Source: JAWPMT01 sp965229785 (GTDB taxonomy: Bacteria > Bacteroidota > Bacteroidia > Cytophagales > Cyclobacteriaceae). Taken from it: a stretch of 64,000 nucleotides of DNA. Position numbers and translations under genes: made by a program. Shown piece after piece: positions 35,941-44,200 of this stretch. The stretch spans positions 5,580,001 to 5,644,000 of the forward strand of contig CBDDJS010000001.1 of assembly GCA_965229785.1 (NCBI GenBank). Reading direction: 5' to 3'. Position 1 is the first letter of the stretch. Each line of letters begins with the position of its first letter. The notes below the pieces were generated by a model that saw only the letters and a program-made list of their open reading frames with translations, searched no databases and was not told the origin of the DNA.

Positions 35941-36135
35941 ACGCTCTCGGTATTTGGCTTATATTTTACCTTACCTGACAAAGAAGCAAGCTCTGTTCAG
36001 GAACGATGATTTTCTCCGTTAAAAAATTTGACTAAACCGGTTCTTATTGTCAGCGAGTACTGACCAATGGCTAATTTAGTTGAATTACATTATTTTAATA
36101 ACCGCACCGTATAATTTCAATAGCGTAAGCCTTTC

Positions 36136-36780
36136 GTGAAAGACATCAAAGACCATCATCATACACCTCAATTCCGTATTGAGGACATCAACAATTACTT
36201 TGGGGATATTGATCTTTTTCTGCTCGACTTGCTTCTTAAGGAAACAATTGTGCCGGGAAGACTCCTTGACATTGGTTTTGGAACCGGGCGAAATATGATC
36301 CATTTTTTGCAGCGAGAGGAATTTGAAGTTTATGGAATAGAGACAGATCGGTCTTGTATCAGTCTTGTTCAAATGATGGTCCCGAGTTTTAGTAATCAGG
36401 AAGCGAGCAGATTTCTTTTTGCGCCTGCCAACCATATTCCGTTCGAAAAGAATTTTTTTCAAACCGTAGTTTGTGCTCGTGTGTTTCATTTCCTGAACGA
36501 TCAGGAAAAATTAGAAGCCTGGGAAGCCATACACGACATCCTCGTTCCGGGAGGACTGCTTTATCTCACTACAAACTCTACAATAAATTTCGAAAAGAGA
36601 TCAAAACCCGGGAAGGAAAATCAACGCACTTTTCCCGATGGAACGACGGGTCACTTTCTCGCGGAAAATCAACTGCATCGAATGATAGGAGATTTGAGAT
36701 TTGAAAAAATTGAACCAGTAAGAAACGTACAATATGATGATCAGCATGCGGAAACAATTTTGGTCCTTCGCAAAAAGTAA
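36136..36780 (+). CDS. SAM-dependent methyltransferase
   Basis: 214 residues from a GTG start at 36136. Class I motif I is L-L-D-I-G-F-G-T-G-R-N-M near residue 40. The acidic residue of motif II (Y-G-I-E-T-D) and the motif IV-like C-A-R-V-F-H-F-L segment are present. The substrate is unknown. It is divergent from the response-regulator gene across 195 bp and overlaps the following lipoprotein gene by about 35 bases. Confidence 0.85.
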   Translation: MKDIKDHHHTPQFRIEDINNYFGDIDLFLLDLLLKETIVPGRLLDIGFGTGRNMIHFLQREEFEVYGIETDRSCISLVQMMVPSFSNQEASRFLFAPANHIPFEKNFFQTVVCARVFHFLNDQEKLEAWEAIHDILVPGGLLYLTTNSTINFEKRSKPGKENQRTFPDGTTGHFLAENQLHRMIGDLRFEKIEPVRNVQYDDQHAETILVLRKK

Positions 36781-37306
36781 TTTCACAGTCCCTTGGGCTT
36801 TGATCCTGGTGTCATCGTGTACCCTGAATCAGGAAAAATCCATAGCTATGGAGGACATAGATTATGATACCAGAGATGACACGGAAATATTCTTTAAGAA
36901 TATTCGTCAGTCTGCGTATGACCTGGAAGAAAACAAACCCGCCAGCATTAATATGTTTCGGCTCAAAGACATCCCTATTGACAGCACTTCTCTGGAACCG
37001 AATCCGGTGATCATTCACCATTGGTTAAGAGACAAAGCTTATATCTGGCTGGAATTCGGAGGCCGCAGTAATTTCGAAAATCCGCTTAAAATTTTAATCG
37101 CATACCCGGAAGGTGAAAAGGTCGTGACATTTGATGGTTCATCGCCTGTCAATCACACTGAAGTAGCCCTTGCGTTATTCAATGCCACCTTAGCGGAAGC
37201 GAAGATCACTTGCGAAAACACGGAAATTTTGCCACTCAACAGCCCCGTTCGCTCCAATTATCAGCTCGTTCTCAACGATTATTTCCGGCTTTTGGGCCTA
37301 AAATGA
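36746..37306 (+). CDS. Lipoprotein of unknown function
   Basis: Starting at the ATG at 36746 (M-R-K-Q-F-W) the protein has a hydrophobic stretch ending in lipobox VSSC, then about 155 mature residues with a D/E-rich start and no domain I recognise. An in-frame ATG at 36734 is also possible. It overlaps the methyltransferase gene end, so it is probably cotranscribed. A perfect short palindrome at 37304 overlaps its stop codon. Confidence 0.65.
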   Translation: MRKQFWSFAKSNFTVPWALILVSSCTLNQEKSIAMEDIDYDTRDDTEIFFKNIRQSAYDLEENKPASINMFRLKDIPIDSTSLEPNPVIIHHWLRDKAYIWLEFGGRSNFENPLKILIAYPEGEKVVTFDGSSPVNHTEVALALFNATLAEAKITCENTEILPLNSPVRSNYQLVLNDYFRLLGLK

Positions 37307-37318
37307 CAAATTTTGTCA
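37304..37318. promoter_or_regulatory. Short palindrome TGACAAATTTTGTCA
   Basis: Perfect 7-bp arms with a one-base centre, 76 bp upstream of the YHS-domain gene and overlapping the preceding stop codon. It could be an operator for that gene; no regulator is assigned. Confidence 0.35.
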
Positions 37319-37393
37319 GCTATAAGTCACTTTTGTTGGATATAAACAGAGGACTTCTCCGTTATTAATTGTACCTAAGAAAAAGACTAAGCT

Positions 37394-37852
37394 ATGAGAA
37401 ATATATTGTGCGTTTTACTATTGACATTTGTATCCTTTCAAATTCTTGCCCAGGAACATACGGCTGATAATCAATATGCTTGTTCAGCAGATGAAGTTGC
37501 CTTTGATGGAAACGATCTGGTGAGCTATCAAACGGATCAGGTATTGAAAGGAAAGGAAGAACATACTTATGAGTATGAGGGATTGAAACTGAGATTTGCT
37601 ACCTGGTCGAACATGGACAAATTCATTGAGAACCCGGATAAGTATTTACCGGCTTATGGCGGTTGGTGCGCTATTGCGGTAGCTAATGGAACTTTGACTA
37701 AACCAGATTTTTCACATTTTCAGATTCAGGACAATAAGTTGTATTTCTTTGAAGTAAGGGCCTTCTTCAATGGACAAACGGCCTGGAATAAGGATCCCGA
37801 CATCAACAAAATTGTGGCGGACAAAAAATATGATGAATTGACTCAGCCTTGA
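37394..37852 (+). CDS. Exported YHS-domain protein
   Basis: 152 residues. The signal peptide ends at I-L-A-Q. The mature part follows the secreted YHS-like family: F-D-G-N-D-L-V-S-Y, the central Y-E-Y-E-G-L-K-L-R-F-A, then N-P-D-K-Y-L-P-A-Y-G-G-W-C-A-I-A-V and the C-terminal K-L-Y-F-F-E. Members are suspected metal-binding proteins, but the role is unsettled. It is a monocistronic unit with its own terminator. Confidence 0.88.
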   Translation: MRNILCVLLLTFVSFQILAQEHTADNQYACSADEVAFDGNDLVSYQTDQVLKGKEEHTYEYEGLKLRFATWSNMDKFIENPDKYLPAYGGWCAIAVANGTLTKPDFSHFQIQDNKLYFFEVRAFFNGQTAWNKDPDINKIVADKKYDELTQP

Positions 37853-37875
37853 TTGGGCCAATCATTATCCGGACC

Positions 37876-37917
37876 AAAAAAAAGTCAGATTACTACCGTA
37901 GCAATCTGACTTTTTTT
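37876..37917. terminator. Bidirectional intrinsic terminator
   Basis: A long stem of A7-GTCAGATT paired with AATCTGAC-T7 around an 11-base loop. It has T runs on both strands, between the convergent YHS and TAXI genes. Confidence 0.93.
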
Positions 37918-37942
37918 ATGCCTTCAATTAACAGACTTGAGC

Positions 37943-39190
37943 CTATTTATTCAAATTCTTTAATACCTTGACTCTACCTCGGATCTCATGAATGGTTTCT
38001 TTTGAAAGTTCCATGTAGATCCGGAAACTCTCGTTGGCTTCCAGTTCCTCATTGATCAACATATCAAAAGCCTTGTTTTGTGACTCCTGAATTCCTTTGA
38101 TCTTTTCAATTCCTTCTGCGGAAGTTTTGAAAGTGGCGTTTTTCATTTCCATTAGGTCTCTGTAGAAAATATCTACTCTATCTTTCTTCTTTTGACGCTG
38201 CCACTTGGAAAGGGAGATCAATGCACTGACAATGGCGATGATGATGGAAAATAGTACACCCACTAATTCAGCGTATCTTTCAAAAAATCCTGGTTCATCC
38301 CTATCCAGGAAAACACGGGCGCCTTCATGAAGAGGAAAACTAATTTGCGTGCGATCAAAATTTTCATCCATTCCACTGTAGATCAATGGACTCAAATTGA
38401 TAAAATCTTGCTTTTCATTAAAAATCGTCCTTGTGAGGTCATAGGCAAAGCTTTCTCTCAAACCTGCTCGAACAATAAGCAGTGCTTCTGAGGCCACAGT
38501 CACTATGGGTTTATCGGTTATTTCCCGGTAACTCGTTTCAGGAATGACAAAAGGATGAACCTGAGGAAACCGCAAAGAGATCGCATCCACAATCGACCCT
38601 TTCCCATAATTATCCAGCTTGTCGAGTGAATAAAGCTTAAACCCTTGCAGTGTAGCCAGGTCTTTGAGTCTGACAATATCCGTAAACCCAATAATCACTT
38701 CATTCTCGAATGAAAAAATGTTGTTGGAAATTTTGATCCGAGATCGATCCAGGTTGAAGAACTCAAACATGTCCTCCATAAACAGATGTGCCCCGGTACC
38801 TTCATCACCTATATATATGGTCTTATCGTAGAGTAATTCTTTAAAAGTAGTCGGTTCAGGTCCACCATTATCCAGATAGAAAATGTGCAACACTTTCGGA
38901 TAAAAGGTGAGTAATGTCCGTACATCATCCCGGAAGGGCACAAAATTTTCAATTAGGGCAATATCTGCGACACCATCGGCGATACTATCGAGATTTGCGA
39001 AACTTCCGGCACCTGGAACCAGTTCTATCTCTACATTATGATTACGTTCCATCACATTTTTGATGGCTTTCGAGATTTCCCCGTCTGGTTCGTCCGTTGT
39101 ATAAAAGAGTCGATATTTGATCTTTTCCTGTGTACAAGACCCAACGAGAATCAAAATCAGGAGAGAAAGCAGATAAATTGGTCGTTTCAT
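37943..39190 (-). CDS. TAXI-type solute-binding lipoprotein with C-terminal membrane anchor
   Basis: 415 residues. Lipobox VGSC (Cys19), then a TAXI-family periplasmic binding domain (Y-T-T-D-E-P-D-G-E-I-S near residue 30, V-P-G-A-G-S-F-A-N-L near 60, Y-I-G-D-E-G-T-G-A-H near 128). Unlike transporter-associated TAXI proteins, it has a membrane helix near 305-328 and a charged, probably coiled, cytoplasmic tail of about 85 residues. No TRAP membrane subunits are encoded nearby. The divergent neighbour is a CASTOR/POLLUX-type channel, so it may act as a ligand sensor for that channel; this is inference. Confidence 0.85.
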   Translation of the reverse strand: MKRPIYLLSLLILILVGSCTQEKIKYRLFYTTDEPDGEISKAIKNVMERNHNVEIELVPGAGSFANLDSIADGVADIALIENFVPFRDDVRTLLTFYPKVLHIFYLDNGGPEPTTFKELLYDKTIYIGDEGTGAHLFMEDMFEFFNLDRSRIKISNNIFSFENEVIIGFTDIVRLKDLATLQGFKLYSLDKLDNYGKGSIVDAISLRFPQVHPFVIPETSYREITDKPIVTVASEALLIVRAGLRESFAYDLTRTIFNEKQDFINLSPLIYSGMDENFDRTQISFPLHEGARVFLDRDEPGFFERYAELVGVLFSIIIAIVSALISLSKWQRQKKKDRVDIFYRDLMEMKNATFKTSAEGIEKIKGIQESQNKAFDMLINEELEANESFRIYMELSKETIHEIRGRVKVLKNLNK

Positions 39191-39329
39191 TTAAAGCAAA
39201 ATATTAGGCAGGTTTCCGCAAATCCCTGAAAATCAGAGATACTCGTGACTTAGCTAACCTAAGTAAAAAACAGAGTACGGTAAAAAGTGATTCACCTGTA
39301 TAGTAAAAATAAAATGTATATTTAAATAA

Positions 39330-39362
39330 TTTGTCGTCTATACGGGCTAATGGGTAACTTTG
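39330..39362 (+). promoter_or_regulatory. Promoter of the CASTOR/POLLUX-type channel gene
   Basis: TTTG at 39330-39333 and TAACTTTG at 39355-39362, separated by 21 bp. Both boxes match the Bacteroidota primary sigma consensus (TTTG / TANNTTTG), and they lie about 40 bp before the start codon. Confidence 0.75.
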
Positions 39363-39402
39363 CACGCTGCCGCGACACGATAGAAAAATTATTAGGCGCC
39401 TT

Positions 39403-41307
39403 ATGAAAAAATCACCTTTGAGTGAAAGGTTAAAGTACAAGTTTGACAACTTCATATCACAGGGTACTGTGCCGATGATATCGGGTCTGGGAGTATTCTC
39501 CCTGGTTTTTGTAGTAGTCTTCGCTGGACTGTTATTAGCTTTTGGACTTCACCCAGATCATACCGAAGAAGGTTTCAATTTTTTTGACTCCATTTGGGTC
39601 AACCTGACACACGTATTAGACCCGGGTACTGTAGGAGAACACCTGGAAAACTGGCCATTCCGAATCTTCATGATGCTCGTGACCATAATCGGTCTGGTAG
39701 TCATCTCCACGCTGATCGGTTTGGTATCCAATGGTATCCTTACGAAACTGGAAGACCTTAGAAAAGGTCGTTCTTTCGTTATTGAGCAAGACCATGTGCT
39801 GATCCTCGGCTGGTCTTCCAAAATTTTCACCATAATCTCCGAGCTGGTTATCGCAAATGAAAACCAGAAACGTGGAGTGATTGTGATCCTTGCAGACAAG
39901 GATAAGGTGGTGATGGAAGATGAAATCCGCGATAAGGTAGGAAGCACTAAAAATACGGATGTGATTTGTAGAACGGGTAATCCCATCGATGTGCACGATT
40001 TGTACATTGCAAACCCCTTCGATACCAAATCCATCATTATTCTTGATAAGGACAATGAGAATTCAGATTCTCAAACTATCAAAACCATTGTGGCCATTGT
40101 GACTAACCCGGATCGCAGGGAAGAGGCATATCACATCACGGCAGAGATGGAAGACAAGAAGAACTTTGAAGTGGCCAAAATGGTCGGTAAGGATGAAGTT
40201 GAATTGATCCTTTCCGACGAAATCATTTCCAGGATCATGGTACAAACCAGCCGTCAGTCTGGTTTAAGTGTGGTTTATATGGAATTGATGGACTTTGATG
40301 GCGCTGAGATTTACTTCATGGAAGAGCCTTCACTGGTAGGCAAGTCATTCCGTGAAATCTTGTTTGCTTACGAAGATTCCGCCATTATGGGAATCCAGTT
40401 TGCAGATGATCATGTGGAGATCAACCCTCCGATGGATACGATCTTCCAATCAGGTGATCGTGTCATAGGGATCACAGAAGATGACGACACATTGATTCCA
40501 AATGCCGAGAAAAACCCGGCAATGGATGAGAGCAGGATCATCTATACCGAACCAGACGAAAATCATAAAGAGCGAATACTGATCGTAGGATGGAACAACC
40601 GGGCACGATACATCATCCGAGAGTTGGATTATTATGTGCCTCCAGGTTCGACCGTGGAAGTTGTTTCCAAGTTTGACGATGCAGACAGAACGGTTCGCAA
40701 ACTGAAGAAAAAGGTCAAAAACATTACCCTGGAGTTCGAAGTACAGGATACTACTGACCGAGAGACACTGGAAAACATGCACCTGGAGCGATATGATTAT
40801 ATCATTTTGTTGTGCTACCAAAACTATTACCCTATCCAGGAAGCAGATGCTCAGACACTGATTACCCTATTGCACCTTAGAAACTTTACGGAGAAGCACG
40901 GGCATACTTACAAAATCGTGAGTGAAATGCTGGATATCCGAAATCGCCAGCTGGCGGATATCACCAGTGCAGATGACTTCATCGTAAGTGATAAATTGGT
41001 CAGTCTCCTGATGAGCCAGGTCAGTGAGAACAAATTCCTGATGCGGGTATTCGAAGACTTGTTCGATGCGGACGGATCGGAGATTTACATCAAGCCGGCG
41101 AAAGAATATGTTCAGGTAGGTGATCCGATCAACTTCTATACCATCATGGAATCTGCTGCCAGGAAAAATGAGGTGGCGATTGGGTATAGAATAAAGAAGC
41201 AGGCCCGAGATGCGAATAAGCAATACGGAGTATATGTGAACCCTAAGAAATCTGAGCAGTTCACGCTGACCGAAGAGGACCTGGTGATCGTTCTCTCGGA
41301 AGATTAA
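39403..41307 (+). CDS. CASTOR/POLLUX-type ion channel with two RCK-like domains
   Basis: 634 residues. Two membrane helices (near 27-47 and 87-110) flank a pore loop containing V-L-D-P-G-T-V-G, at the position of the D-A-G-type filter of the plant CASTOR/POLLUX (DMI1) proteins. Two Rossmann-like regulatory domains follow: the first begins V-L-I-L-G-W-S-S near 132, the second I-L-I-V-G-W-N-N near 390, each followed by a TrkA_C-like part. In the plant proteins these channels conduct cations and are gated by Ca2+. Transcribed divergently from the TAXI lipoprotein and followed by a glutamate dehydrogenase gene. Confidence 0.88.
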   Translation: MKKSPLSERLKYKFDNFISQGTVPMISGLGVFSLVFVVVFAGLLLAFGLHPDHTEEGFNFFDSIWVNLTHVLDPGTVGEHLENWPFRIFMMLVTIIGLVVISTLIGLVSNGILTKLEDLRKGRSFVIEQDHVLILGWSSKIFTIISELVIANENQKRGVIVILADKDKVVMEDEIRDKVGSTKNTDVICRTGNPIDVHDLYIANPFDTKSIIILDKDNENSDSQTIKTIVAIVTNPDRREEAYHITAEMEDKKNFEVAKMVGKDEVELILSDEIISRIMVQTSRQSGLSVVYMELMDFDGAEIYFMEEPSLVGKSFREILFAYEDSAIMGIQFADDHVEINPPMDTIFQSGDRVIGITEDDDTLIPNAEKNPAMDESRIIYTEPDENHKERILIVGWNNRARYIIRELDYYVPPGSTVEVVSKFDDADRTVRKLKKKVKNITLEFEVQDTTDRETLENMHLERYDYIILLCYQNYYPIQEADAQTLITLLHLRNFTEKHGHTYKIVSEMLDIRNRQLADITSADDFIVSDKLVSLLMSQVSENKFLMRVFEDLFDADGSEIYIKPAKEYVQVGDPINFYTIMESAARKNEVAIGYRIKKQARDANKQYGVYVNPKKSEQFTLTEEDLVIVLSED

Positions 41308-41320
41308 GAAAAGATCCTAT

Positions 41321-41497
41321 TTAAAAATTTTCGTTAAGCGCTTCACGAATCTGTTTCATGGCGCGCTTACGGTAAATTTTTGTGCTGTGAATTTTTCTCG
41401 GAATCCGATCAATGTAGGCTAACACATTGCTTTTTTCAGGATCATTAAGAAATTTCACCTTTTCCAGGATTTCACTTTCCAGATTTTGAGAAATCAT
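41321..41497 (-). CDS. Small hypothetical protein (58 residues)
   Basis: A complete short frame from an ATG at 41497 to TAA at 41321, beginning M-I-S-Q-N-L-E-S-E-I-L-E-K-V and ending R-E-A-L-N-E-N-F. The amphipathic helical pattern (E-K-V-K-F-L-N-D-P-E-K-S-N-V-L-A-Y-I) recalls small DNA-binding or antitoxin-type proteins, but I cannot assign it. It fills most of the 345-bp gap between the channel gene and gdhA and is divergent from gdhA. Confidence 0.55.
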   Translation of the reverse strand: MISQNLESEILEKVKFLNDPEKSNVLAYIDRIPRKIHSTKIYRKRAMKQIREALNENF

Positions 41498-41652
41498 AAC
41501 TGTGGTGGTTTACTAAGCAATTTAACGGCATAGCTTTATTCAAGTTTTAGCCTCTTGTTGTGAAACCATTAAGACTGCCCTTGTGTTTAACGCTGCTTTC
41601 GTCTCCAAAAATTTTCCGTAGCTTTATCCCGTAATAGTTACACCCAAATTCG

Positions 41653-43002
41653 ATGACATCAATTCACCCCTCTGTCGCCGCATTTATGGAGAAGGTATCC
41701 CATAGAAATGCGCATGAATCAGAATTTTTACAAGCTGTTCAGGAAGTAGCTGAAACGATTATTCCTTTTGTGGAACAACATCCTGAATATCAATCAGCTA
41801 ATTTGTTGGAACGAATCTGTGAACCAGAACGCGTCATCATGTTTCGTGTTCCCTGGATCGATGATCAAGGCAATTATCAGGTAAACCGTGGTATTCGGGT
41901 ACAAATGAATTCTGCGATTGGTCCTTACAAAGGCGGATTGCGGTTTCATCCGACTGTAAACCTGAGTATTCTAAAGTTCCTCGCTTTTGAACAAGTTTTT
42001 AAGAACAGTCTGACTACCCTACCGCTGGGAGGAGGCAAAGGTGGAAGTGATTTCGATCCAAAAGGAAAATCCGAAGGAGAGATTATGCGCTTTTGCCAGA
42101 GTTTCATGACCGAGTTAAGCAAACATATTGGCGGCTTTACAGATGTCCCTGCGGGTGATATTGGAGTTGGCGCCCGCGAGATAGGTTACATGTTTGGTCA
42201 ATACAAGCGATTAAGGAATGAGTTTGTAGGGGTTCTAACGGGTAAGGGACTTACTTACGGCGGAAGTTTGATTCGACCGGAAGCCACCGGTTATGGTGTG
42301 GTTTACTTCGCAGATGAAGCCATGAAAGCACATGCCGACGGACTGGAAGGCAAGAGATGTGCGGTATCCGGAAGTGGTAACGTGGCACAGTTTACCATGG
42401 AAAAATTGATCGAATTGGGAGCTAAACCGGTGACTGTTTCAGATTCACAAGGTTTCATCCATGATCCCGATGGGATCGATTCAGATAAGTTGTCCTACAT
42501 CAAAGAGCTGAAAAATGTGAAACGCGGCAGGATTCGTGAATATGCCAATGAATTTAGTTCTGCAAAATTCCACGCGGACCTGACGCCCTGGAATGCGGAA
42601 GTTGACTTGGCGTTTCCTTGTGCTACACAAAACGAATTACCTGACTATGATGCGGAAACACTGATCAAAAACGGATGCAAAGGCGTTTTCGAAGGAGCAA
42701 ATATGCCTACAACAGAAAAAGCATATCGTGCATTGAAAGCAGCCAATGTAATTTTCACACCGGGGAAAGCTTCTAACGCCGGAGGTGTTGCTACATCTGG
42801 ATTGGAAATGACACAAAATTCGCAGCGATTGAATTGGAGTCGTGAAGAGGTAGACAATAAGTTGCAGTCGATCATGAAGGACATTCATGAGAACTGTAAA
42901 CTACATGGCGGAACCGGTAACCAGATTGATTATGTGAAAGGAGCGAATATCGCGGGGTTTGTCAAAGTAGCCGACGCCATGATCGCTCAGGGAAATGTTT
43001 GA
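41653..43002 (+). CDS. gdhA: NADP-type glutamate dehydrogenase
   Basis: 449 residues, the size of the hexameric NADP-dependent enzymes (E. coli GdhA is 447). The glutamate/ammonia site P-L-G-G-G-K-G-G-S-D-F-D-P-K-G-K-S contains the catalytic Lys. The segment D-V-P-A-G-D-I-G-V-G follows, and the nucleotide-binding G-S-G-N-V-A is near residue 238. It interconverts 2-oxoglutarate plus ammonium and glutamate. The coenzyme call is from overall resemblance. It lies on the same strand as the channel gene but 345 bp away, so it probably has its own promoter. Confidence 0.94.
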   Translation: MTSIHPSVAAFMEKVSHRNAHESEFLQAVQEVAETIIPFVEQHPEYQSANLLERICEPERVIMFRVPWIDDQGNYQVNRGIRVQMNSAIGPYKGGLRFHPTVNLSILKFLAFEQVFKNSLTTLPLGGGKGGSDFDPKGKSEGEIMRFCQSFMTELSKHIGGFTDVPAGDIGVGAREIGYMFGQYKRLRNEFVGVLTGKGLTYGGSLIRPEATGYGVVYFADEAMKAHADGLEGKRCAVSGSGNVAQFTMEKLIELGAKPVTVSDSQGFIHDPDGIDSDKLSYIKELKNVKRGRIREYANEFSSAKFHADLTPWNAEVDLAFPCATQNELPDYDAETLIKNGCKGVFEGANMPTTEKAYRALKAANVIFTPGKASNAGGVATSGLEMTQNSQRLNWSREEVDNKLQSIMKDIHENCKLHGGTGNQIDYVKGANIAGFVKVADAMIAQGNV

Positions 43003-43033
43003 GGGATTGTGATTAAATAATAGGACATAGGTC

Positions 43034-43041
43034 TATATTTG
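43034..43041 (+). promoter_or_regulatory. -7 promoter box for the membrane microprotein gene
   Basis: TATATTTG matches TANNTTTG exactly, 24 bp before the ATG at 43066. A TTG at 43007 is slightly too far away (24-bp spacer) for an ideal -33 box. Confidence 0.55.
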
Positions 43042-43065
43042 CAAACCAATAAACCTGATACAATT

Positions 43066-43170
43066 ATGTTGATGCTAGGCTTCATTTTGGTTCTTTTCAT
43101 TCTGGCAATTATCTGCCCATTGATTTTACCAAATAAAAAGGTAAGTGATCATAACAAGGATCACGTATAA
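43066..43170 (+). CDS. 34-residue single-pass membrane microprotein
   Basis: ATG at 43066 to TAA at 43168-43170. The peptide begins M-L-M-L-G-F-I-L-V-L-F-I-L-A-I-I, one membrane helix, followed by P-N-K-K-V-S-D-H, a charged C-terminus. A TANNTTTG box lies 24 bp upstream and an intrinsic terminator 36 bp downstream, so the transcript is essentially just this gene. The combination argues for a real small gene; function unknown. Confidence 0.55.
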   Translation: MLMLGFILVLFILAIICPLILPNKKVSDHNKDHV

Positions 43171-43206
43171 TTCGACATTCCCAATAATATTATAAGCATT
43201 TTATTT

Positions 43207-43242
43207 AGCCTCACAGCTTCATTGCTGTTGAGGCTTATTGTT
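43207..43242 (+). terminator. Terminator of the microprotein gene
   Basis: AGCCTCA and TGAGGCT (with an added AGC/GCT pairing and one bulge each side) form a hairpin with a short TTCATT loop, followed by TATTGTTTT. Confidence 0.75.
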
Positions 43243-43280
43243 TTGCGCCCGAATCGGATCAATTAATGCTAAAGACTAAT

Positions 43281-43667
43281 TTGGGATCAAGCCATTTTTC
43301 TGGGGAGCTCCTTAACTGAATGCAATTTTCAAGATCTAATATTGAGTCTTGCCACTTGAGTGATCTTCTAACGGACTATCAAGGCAAGAAGCTTCGCCTT
43401 TATTCCCCACTTTTCCATCGATGAAAAGTGGGACAAAAATCTAGGCCGGATTCATTTTTTAACGCTTTTTGTCTCAAAAGAGCAGGAATAAAATAAACTC
43501 GCCAATGTGCAATTGGAATCAAACGAAATTCATAACGGCTCGAACAGAATTTTATTCTTTTCTGCTCTTCTTTGACCCAAAAACCTAAAATGAATCAAGG
43601 CCAGACCCAAATCGAAAACTACATTTTATACAATTACTCCACAGGTTTTCGACTTGATCCCTAATTT
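43281..43667. repeat. 390-bp imperfect inverted repeat (fold-back/MITE-like)
   Basis: Outer arms at about 43281-43307 and 43640-43667 share AATT-GGGATCAAG in inverse orientation. Inner arms at about 43439-43495 and 43550-43608 share GGATTCATTTT, TCAAA, AGAGCAG and GAATAAAAT in inverse orientation, roughly 70% identical over 57 bp. Small perfect hairpins (CCCACTTTTC/GAAAAGTGGG at 43406-43432; AAGGC/GCCTT at 43381-43400) lie between. No transposase or target duplication was seen. It looks like a decayed non-autonomous element or inverted duplication. Confidence 0.55.
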
Positions 43668-43755
43668 GATTGATATACGGGATCAATCTGAATTTCCTGG
43701 GAGGCATATAATTTCACCATTGATCCAAGAGTGATTGAGTTAATCAGTATTTCGT
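43654..43755 (-). repeat. Dispersed short repeat, copy B, with micro-ORF
   Basis: Second copy of the element at 11012-11115. TTGATCCC (43654-43661), GGATCAAT (43680-43687) and ATTGATCC (43719-43726) allow two mutually exclusive hairpins. On the minus strand an ATG at 43720 opens a 19-codon frame M-V-K-L-Y-A-S-Q-E-I-Q-I-D-P-V-Y, closely matching copy A. The rest of 43756-44034 shows only an inverted ATGATTTC/GAAATCAT pair near 43775-43800 and no gene. Confidence 0.55.
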
Positions 43756-44034
43756 TTTTCTGCTTTCGAAATGATGATTTCTTGATTCCTACAGAAATCA
43801 TGGTGAACCACTTTGTGCGGATTACTCAAGCGGGGTAGCATAATAACCCTGAAATGAAATTTTCACCATTTAAGGATGGTCCTCAGAACTGATGCTTGAT
43901 CCGATATGCAAGCAAAGCACAATTTTGAAATTTCGGGATTTCAACGAGGAAATGACTAAATCAATAAGACGTAATTGTCCTATTGACGAAATAATCGATG
44001 GAAAGGGGGATACTAAATGTGTGTGAGTGACGGA

Positions 44035-44166
44035 TTAGTCCTGGCTCTTGCGACCTTCTTTCAGGAAGTCAACAGCAGAAAGAGCAGCTCCTGCAGCGGC
44101 AAGAAAAATCACAATGTTTACGAAGAGATTGACGCCATCAGTGATAGCAGGATTTGTAATTTCCAT
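44035..44166 (-). CDS. Small single-pass membrane protein (43 residues)
   Basis: From the ATG at 44166: M-E-I-T-N-P-A-I-T-D-G, then one hydrophobic helix (V-N-I-V-I-F-L-A-A-A-G-A-A-L-S-A-V), ending F-L-K-E-G-R-K-S-Q-D. The frame is open back to 44217, but that would overlap the preceding gene. It follows the PLP-enzyme gene by 34 bp on the same strand, so it may be cotranscribed. Function unknown. Confidence 0.5.
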   Translation of the reverse strand: MEITNPAITDGVNLFVNIVIFLAAAGAALSAVDFLKEGRKSQD

Positions 44167-44200
44167 GGTTTGTTTTCCTCTTTTGTGCGAAGTTAAGTCA

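Noticed and set aside
36734..36745. Earlier ATG for the lipoprotein after the methyltransferase
   Set aside because: Both starts are possible, but the later ATG gives a more typical signal length before the lipobox.
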